A stretch of DNA of 42,510 nt. Source: Caulochytrium protostelioides. Its lineage: Eukaryota > Chytridiomycota > Caulochytriomycetes > Caulochytriales > Caulochytriaceae. Location: assembly GCA_003615045.1 (NCBI GenBank), contig ML014270.1, forward strand, positions 1 to 42,510, read 5' to 3'. Shown one piece after another: positions 37,444 through 42,510 of this stretch (position 1 is its first letter; the number at the start of each line of letters is the position of its first letter). A program made the position numbers and the translations under genes. The notes beneath the pieces were generated by a model, which worked only from the letters and a program-made list of their open reading frames with translations, was not told the origin of the DNA and ran no database searches.

Positions 37444-40071
37444 ATGCCGCCCAAGAAGCGCCTCACGCTGGGCGAGCTCTCCAGTATCCTCCGCGACGAG
37501 TCGGCGCCCGAGCCGAATGCGTCGAGCAGCCGCGCCGACGGCCGCGGCGGCACCGGCAGCAGTAGCAATGGCAGTGGCAGTGGCAGTGGCAGTGGCAGCC
37601 GCAAGAACAAGGGCAAAGCGCCCGCGGACTCGCTGTTCCGCCAAATCCAGGCGGAGCAGGAGCGCGAGCGGATCTGCGGCCCGAAGCATGCGGGCGACGA
37701 GCGCACGCTTGCCGTGCACCCGGCGGCGCTCGCGGCCGCCCAGAAGGCCGCGGCCCAGAAGGCCGCGAAGGGCGGCGATGCCGCCGCCGCGGAGGACGAC
37801 GACGACGACCCGACGCGCGTGTGCCACATCTGCACCGAGCGGATCCACTTCGTGTGCATGGGGCCCTGCCAGCACCCGATCTGCCACCGCTGCTTCATCC
37901 GTCTCCGCGCGCTCCACGACGACCGCGAGTGCAAGATGTGCAAGCAGACGCTCGAGACGGCCATCGCGGGCACGCGCGAGGAGCTCGGGCTCGCGCGCAA
38001 GCCGGCCGCGGCCGCGGCTGGCGCTGCCGACGGCGACGCGTCCGATGAGGACGACCAGACCGACGCCGTCGCGGCGCTCTTCGCGCCCGCGGCGTATGCG
38101 GCGCTGCCGTTCCACGACGCCAAGCTCGCGATGGGGTTCACGGGCCGCGCGGCGTACGACGCCGTCACGGGCCTGCTCGCCGTCGCGTGTCCCATGCGCA
38201 AGTGCACATTCGAAGTACCGGCGGGCGCGCCGTGGGAGGTGCTCCGCGAGCACTGCAAAACCGTCCACCACAAAGTCTTCTGTGAGCTGTGCCATCAGCA
38301 CAAGAAAGTCTTTCTGCACGAGCGCCAGCTCTTTTCCGAGAAGGAGCTCCGCTTGCACATGGCGAAGGGCGATCTCGCGAGCAAGCAGACCAACTTCAAG
38401 GGTCACCCCAAGTGCGGATTCTGCGGGACCCGCTTCTACGACGACGACGCCCTCTTTACCCACTGCCGCCAGAAGCACGAGCTCTGCTTTATCTGCGAGA
38501 ACGCGGGTGTGCTCTACCGCTACTACGAGAACGCCCAGGGCCTCGCCAACCACTTCGAGGAAGAGCACTATGTCTGCCGCCACGCGCCGTGCGCCGACGG
38601 CGGCCTGATCGCCTTCGCGAGCGCCGAAGCCCTCGGCGTCCATCTCCGCGATACCCACGGCCAGACCGGCCGCCGCAACCGCCTCATCACCAACCTCACC
38701 GCCGCGTACACCCAGAGCGCGACGCTGCCCCCGGGGCCCGTCCCCGGCGCCTCCGCCGGTACCGGGGCCGGTGCCGGCGCGAGTGCCAACGGCGCCGGTC
38801 GCCGCAACCGTAGCAGCAACACCGCGAGTGCCGCCGAGCCGCGCGGCCCCCGCCACGCCGAGTCCCGCGCCAGCCCCGCGCCGAGTGCCGGCAGCGCCAA
38901 CGGCGCCAACGGCCGGCTGCCGGACACGGCGGCCGCGCCCGCCTCCGGGCGCGGCCGCGCGCCCGCCGGCTTCGGGTCGCGTCTCACCGAAACGGCGCCG
39001 ACGCCTGCCGACGCCGCCGCCGCCGCCGCTACAGCAGCCGCCTCGCCGCGCGGCCAACGCGGCGCCAACGCGGCGGCGGCCGCCGCCGCCAACAGCCGCG
39101 CCACGGCCAACGAAGCGAGCCGCGGCGCGCGCTCAGCCCGGCCGTCCCGCGCGAGCTCGCCGCCCGCCCCCGCGGCGCCCGCGTCGCCAACGGCGCCGGC
39201 GCCGCCCCTGAGCCAGGCCAACGAGCTGCAGCTCCTCATCGGCGACCCGACGCGCGCCGTCGCGGTCCGCGACGCGTTCCGCGCGTACGCGCAGGGCCGT
39301 CTCGACGCCGCCGCCCTCGCCGAACGCTACATGACCGCCGTCTTCCCGGGGCTCCCGCGGTACCCGCGCGACAGCGCGCGCGTGCAGCGCGCCGCGCGGC
39401 TCTGGGAGACGCTGGCGCGCACGCTGCCGGACGCGGCGCCCGCGGGGCCCACGCCCGCCGCCGCCGCCGTCCAGCTCGCGCTCGGCGGGCCCGCGACCGC
39501 GCCGCGCGGCCGTGGCGGCGGCGTCCATGCCGCTGCGCGCCCCGCGTGGCGCGCGCCCGCCGCCGACCCCACCGACCTCCGCCACGGACCCTCCCGCGCG
39601 GCCCTCCGCGCGGCCCTGCGCGCCTGGCAGGACGCCGACACCGGCGCCGCGCGCCTCGCGATCGCCGGCGCGAGCGCCCCGCCCGCCAGTCCCGCCGCCG
39701 GCAGCGCCGTCGGCGGCCGCGCCGGCTACACGGCGTCCGTGATGAGCAACGTCCGCGCGCCCTTGCTCCGCACGACGGACCGGCGCGCCCCGGGCGCCTG
39801 GGGCGGTGCCGCGACGCCGCCTGCAGCCGGCGCCGCCGGCGCCGCCGGCGCCGGCCGCTCGACGCCGTCCCGCGAGGAAGCGTTCCCGGAACTGCCGGCG
39901 GTTGCGCCGCGCGGGTCGCCGGCGTCGCCGCGCGGCGCCACGAGCGGCGGCGCGAGCGCCCGCACGCCGCAAGCCACGGCCTCGTGGTCGGACATTACGC
40001 TGCGCGCGCCGCAGCCGTCGGCGCCGACACGGACGCGCAAGGGCAAGGTCGTTCTCCTGCATTACGGTTGA
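37444..40071 (+). CDS. HEL2: RING-type E3 ubiquitin ligase HEL2/ZNF598
   Basis: The 875-residue protein has the Hel2/ZNF598 layout. An N-terminal RING at about residues 127-168 reads CHICTERIHFVCMGPCQHPICHRCFIRLRALHDDRECKMCK, including the family-typical HRC-IRLRAL and DRECKMCK. A series of C2H2-like fingers follows at about 250-410 (CPMRKCTFEV...HCKTVHHKVFCELCHQHKKVFLHERQLFSEKELRLHM, CGFCGTRFYDDDALFTHCRQKHELCFIC, FEEEHYVCRHAPC...LGVHLRDTHG). This ligase senses collided ribosomes and ubiquitinates small-subunit proteins to start ribosome quality control. The C-terminal half is Ala/Arg/Pro-rich with an EEAFPELP motif (about residue 810) of the kind seen in this family. ATG at 37444 in GCCGCCATGCC context. 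It converges on the downstream His-rich gene. Confidence 0.93.
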   Translation: MPPKKRLTLGELSSILRDESAPEPNASSSRADGRGGTGSSSNGSGSGSGSGSRKNKGKAPADSLFRQIQAEQERERICGPKHAGDERTLAVHPAALAAAQKAAAQKAAKGGDAAAAEDDDDDPTRVCHICTERIHFVCMGPCQHPICHRCFIRLRALHDDRECKMCKQTLETAIAGTREELGLARKPAAAAAGAADGDASDEDDQTDAVAALFAPAAYAALPFHDAKLAMGFTGRAAYDAVTGLLAVACPMRKCTFEVPAGAPWEVLREHCKTVHHKVFCELCHQHKKVFLHERQLFSEKELRLHMAKGDLASKQTNFKGHPKCGFCGTRFYDDDALFTHCRQKHELCFICENAGVLYRYYENAQGLANHFEEEHYVCRHAPCADGGLIAFASAEALGVHLRDTHGQTGRRNRLITNLTAAYTQSATLPPGPVPGASAGTGAGAGASANGAGRRNRSSNTASAAEPRGPRHAESRASPAPSAGSANGANGRLPDTAAAPASGRGRAPAGFGSRLTETAPTPADAAAAAATAAASPRGQRGANAAAAAAANSRATANEASRGARSARPSRASSPPAPAAPASPTAPAPPLSQANELQLLIGDPTRAVAVRDAFRAYAQGRLDAAALAERYMTAVFPGLPRYPRDSARVQRAARLWETLARTLPDAAPAGPTPAAAAVQLALGGPATAPRGRGGGVHAAARPAWRAPAADPTDLRHGPSRAALRAALRAWQDADTGAARLAIAGASAPPASPAAGSAVGGRAGYTASVMSNVRAPLLRTTDRRAPGAWGGAATPPAAGAAGAAGAGRSTPSREEAFPELPAVAPRGSPASPRGATSGGASARTPQATASWSDITLRAPQPSAPTRTRKGKVVLLHYG

Positions 40072-40217
40072 GGGGCCCCCGCGACCGCCCGGTTGGGGCC
40101 TGCTCCGTTGTGCCACGTGGACGGACCCCAGGCAGCTCCTCCCCCCCAGTGAACCACCTACAATGAAAAAAATGAAAAAAACAAGAAACAAACAAGAGGC
40201 GCACGCTCCACGCTGTG
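40072..40217. terminator. A-rich 3' flank of HEL2
   Basis: A run of A-rich words (AATGAAAAAAATGAAAAAAACAAGAAACAAACAAG, about 40162-40197) lies about 90 bp after the HEL2 stop. It precedes the convergent gene's stop and is probably part of HEL2 3'-end formation. No canonical AATAAA is present. Confidence 0.4.
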
Positions 40218-41819
40218 TTAGGGATTCATCTTGCGCCGCGCATGGACCATGAGCTCGCGCTTCCAGGCGCTGACGCGGTCCCAGAGCCCGTCAAATTCGG
40301 GGATCTGGTAGACATAGAGCTCGGAGGTGGGCGAGAAGGAGACGCTCTTGGCCTTGCGGGCGCGCCGCGCCGCGGCGGCGGCCGACGACGCCGCGGCCGA
40401 GAGGCTGTCGGGCATCGGCTGGCTGCCGCCGCTGCCGCCGGTCGCGAGGCCGCTGCCCGTGAGCGGCGCGCCGGCGCCGTCGCCTGGGGGCTCAGCGGAG
40501 AAGGGCGCCGAGAACGGCGGGGCCATCGCGAGCCCCTCGTCGTGGGAGTGGGAGTGGCCGTGGCCGTGGCCGTGGCCGTGCGGGTGGATGTGCGCGTGGC
40601 CGTGCGGGTGGACTTGCGCGTGGCCGTGAGGATGCGGCGGGTGGTCAGCGAAGGAGAGGCCCTGGGCATGCGCGTGAGTCGCGGGATGCGACACGGACAC
40701 GGACGCCGAGTGCGGCCGTGGCCGCGAGCCGATCGCGACGGCCGCCGCGGGCGCGCGCCGGTCGCCGGCGGCGGCGGCGTCGCCGGCGGTGGCGGCGGCA
40801 GGTGCCGGAGCCGCCGTCCTCGCGACACCGTCCATCGACGACGCATGCGCCAGCGCTGCGGTCGCCAGAAGCGGGAGCGGGATCGACGGGTCGACTCCTG
40901 CGGCCTGGCTCGCGCCGGGCGGCGCCGGCGAGGACGGCGCCGTCGGCACCGTCGAGACGGTGGCGTCAGGCCCCGCCGGCGCCGTCGAGAGGGCAGTCGC
41001 CACGAGCGACGGCTTGACGGCGTCCGCGGCGTCGACCGCCGGCGGCAGGGCCGGCGTGGCGGTGGTCGGTGGCCGCATCCCGGCGGAGGGCGGCGTGAGA
41101 CTCGGATCGGCGGCGCTGCCGTCGCTGCCGCCGCTGCCGTCGGCGGTCCGCGCGGCGGTGACCGTCGCCGAACGGTGGCCGGCGCGCCGCGAGCGATGTC
41201 GGTGCTGCTGCTGCTGCTGCTGGAGCGGGTGCGGCAGCGGTATGGGCAGCGGCGAGGTGTTGTAGAGATAAACGGCGGAGGTCGAGGCGCGGCGATGCGG
41301 GTCCGGACTTCGGTGCGCGGCGGGCGCCGGCGGACTCGTTTGCCGCGACGGGCGCGCCGCCGCCGACGCCGCCAACGCCGACGATGGCTGCGGTCCCGAC
41401 GGCATGCCGGTGGAGAACGAGGCGAACGCGGGTCCCGCGGCGGCGGGCAGGGCCGGCTGTGATGGTGGTGCTGGGGCCGACACGACTGACACGACACCCG
41501 CTGACCGACCCGCGGCGCGATCGATCGCATTGCCGCCGCCGCCGCCGGGTGGCGAGTTCGCCGTCGCGGTCGCGGCCGCGCCAGCGCCCGTGGGATGCAA
41601 CGATTCGACAAACTGCGGCGGCGCGCCGGGCGTCTTCAACTGCGACGACGGGCCCTCGGCCAACCGATCGTGCGCGGCGACCGTGGCCGGGAGCATGGTC
41701 GCTGCTGCCGGCGGCGGCATCGCTGCAGAAGCTACTGCTGCAGCCGCCGCCGCCGCCGCCGCGGACGGGGCCGTCGGCACGGTGGGCGGTGTTGTTGGAT
41801 GGGATCGAGTGTCCATCAT
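40218..41819 (-). CDS. Unrecognised Ala/Pro/His-rich protein with PP1-docking-like motif
   Basis: I do not recognise this 533-residue protein. Most of it is Ala/Pro/Ser/Thr-rich and probably disordered. A (Q)7 patch sits near residue 195. A His-rich stretch at about 390-435 reads HPPHPHGHAQVHPHGHAHIHPHGHGHGHGHSHSHDEG and could bind metal. The last 45 residues look ordered and charged: RKAKSVSFSPTSELYVYQIPEFDGLWDRVSAWKRELMVHARRKMN. KSVSF fits the RVxF docking motif for protein phosphatase 1. No signal peptide or membrane segment is evident. The open frame extends to 41933 through a GTG; the first ATG pair is at 41819/41816. Coding is supported by the ordered tail and the frame-preserving codon-based repeats. 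Function is unknown. Confidence 0.65.
   Translation of the reverse strand: MMDTRSHPTTPPTVPTAPSAAAAAAAAAVASAAMPPPAAATMLPATVAAHDRLAEGPSSQLKTPGAPPQFVESLHPTGAGAAATATANSPPGGGGGNAIDRAAGRSAGVVSVVSAPAPPSQPALPAAAGPAFASFSTGMPSGPQPSSALAASAAARPSRQTSPPAPAAHRSPDPHRRASTSAVYLYNTSPLPIPLPHPLQQQQQQHRHRSRRAGHRSATVTAARTADGSGGSDGSAADPSLTPPSAGMRPPTTATPALPPAVDAADAVKPSLVATALSTAPAGPDATVSTVPTAPSSPAPPGASQAAGVDPSIPLPLLATAALAHASSMDGVARTAAPAPAAATAGDAAAAGDRRAPAAAVAIGSRPRPHSASVSVSHPATHAHAQGLSFADHPPHPHGHAQVHPHGHAHIHPHGHGHGHGHSHSHDEGLAMAPPFSAPFSAEPPGDGAGAPLTGSGLATGGSGGSQPMPDSLSAAASSAAAAARRARKAKSVSFSPTSELYVYQIPEFDGLWDRVSAWKRELMVHARRKMNP
40545..40632 (-). repeat. (GTGGCC)n-type repeat encoding His/Gly run
   Basis: Hexameric GTGGCC units grade into longer GTGCGGGTGGA-containing units, all in frame with the His-rich gene. 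On the minus strand they give alternating His-Gly and HPHGHA blocks. Confidence 0.8.
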
Positions 41820-41884
41820 GGCGGCGGGTGGTCGCGGCGCCGCGTCGTCAGCAGACCGTGTCAAGACGGCGGCGGCGGCGACGG

Positions 41885-41916
<32 letters not shown>

Positions 41917-42328
41917 GCGTCGGCGTCGGCCACGCTCGGGTGAGCGCCGTCGGGAGGGGTGGCGATGGAGAGGCCGTGGCGCGCACGGCTCGGATCAGTT
42001 GCGGACGCACGCTGACCAGACCCAGAACCGCATGGGGTGGATCGAGTCGCGTGGCCGGCTGGCGCGATAGGAGCGATAGGAGCGATAGGCGACGTGTGCG
42101 GTCGGTCGCGGCGGGATCGCCAGACGGAAGGGTCGGAGTCGGACCGCGGCGAGCGGCAAGCAGTGCGATCGATCGTTCTGCCGCGGGGCCGACGTCGGCC
42201 GCTGCGAGCGACCGACCGTAGCGACCCCGATGGATCGCATCACGGCCGCGCGCACCTGAACGCCGGGACGGGCGGTGCGTCCTGATCAGCACGGATCCGC
42301 GCTGTGGGATGCGCAGGGCGCCCCCGCC
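41820..42328. other. Intergenic region at right end
   Basis: No recognisable gene is seen. It holds GCGACG hexamer runs (about 41878-41915) and short GATCGATC words. It lies between the divergent His-rich gene and a possible gene start at 42329. Confidence 0.4.
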
Positions 42329-42439
42329 ATGCGCACGTGGAGGAAGGACCGCGGGCCGGGTGCCGCCGCCGCCGTGTGTCAAGTGTGTGCCGTGCCGGCG
42401 CCCGTGCCGGCGGCGCCCGAGGCGGCGGCGGCGGCGCCC

Positions 42440-42504
<65 letters not shown>

Positions 42505-42510
42505 CCGTGG
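42329..42510 (+). CDS. Possible 5' end of a gene running off the window
   Basis: An ATG at 42329 (CCGCCATGC) opens a frame that stays open to the last base. It encodes MRTWRKDRGPGAAAAVCQV and then a Pro/Ala-rich segment and a long Ala tract over the (GGC)20 repeat. Ala tracts are common in the real proteins of this window, so this could be a protein N-terminus. It could equally be a promoter triplet repeat read by chance. No family can be assigned. Confidence 0.25.
42442..42503. repeat. (GGC)20 triplet repeat
   Basis: Twenty perfect GGC units plus two bases end about seven bases from the window edge. Together with the (CGG)19 and (CGG)12 tracts it shows that long GC triplet runs are common in this genome. 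Confidence 0.93.

Overview
This looks like nuclear DNA from a zoosporic (chytrid-like) fungus. The window is very GC-rich, and its genes are mostly single-exon with GC-rich third codon positions. Proteins carry long Ala/Gly/Pro/Ser-rich spacers. Fungal hallmarks are a Sho1-type osmosensor and a WOPR (Gti1/Pac2) regulator. A WDR63/DNAI3-type axonemal inner-arm dynein intermediate chain implies a motile flagellum. A very GC-rich, compact lineage such as Caulochytrium would fit, but that name is inference only.

Layout from left to right: 1-3370 is gene-poor, less GC-rich, and holds a 35-bp palindrome. SHO1 (+) converges on a two-exon galactose-1-phosphate uridylyltransferase gene (-). TAF7 (+) converges on RPP40 (-). 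A WOPR gene with a bromodomain-like C-terminal segment (+) converges on a SNAPC4-like Myb gene (-). Next come an SH3-PH-RhoGAP gene (-) and a two-exon TMEM70-family gene (-), the latter divergent from TAF8 (+). The dynein gene (+) converges on a PMR1/SPCA-type Ca2+ pump gene (-). After about 2 kb without a gene, a HEL2/ZNF598 RING E3 gene (+) converges on a His-rich protein of unknown function (-). A possible 5' end of another gene runs off the right edge.

Most adjacent genes are convergent pairs with 101-179 bp between stop codons, while divergent pairs share 0.7-2 kb of promoter DNA. Two introns were placed by matching protein family and reading phase (169 and 144 nt); both have GTAAG donors. 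There is no operon-like logic. However, several genes belong to general gene expression: TAF7 and TAF8 (TFIID), SNAPC4 (snRNA transcription), RPP40 (RNase P/MRP) and HEL2 (ribosome quality control).

I saw no tRNA, rRNA, CRISPR array, transposon, virus-like element or toxin gene. I do not see a convincing previously undescribed multi-gene system. The most unusual single item is the WOPR protein with a bromodomain-like C-terminal segment.
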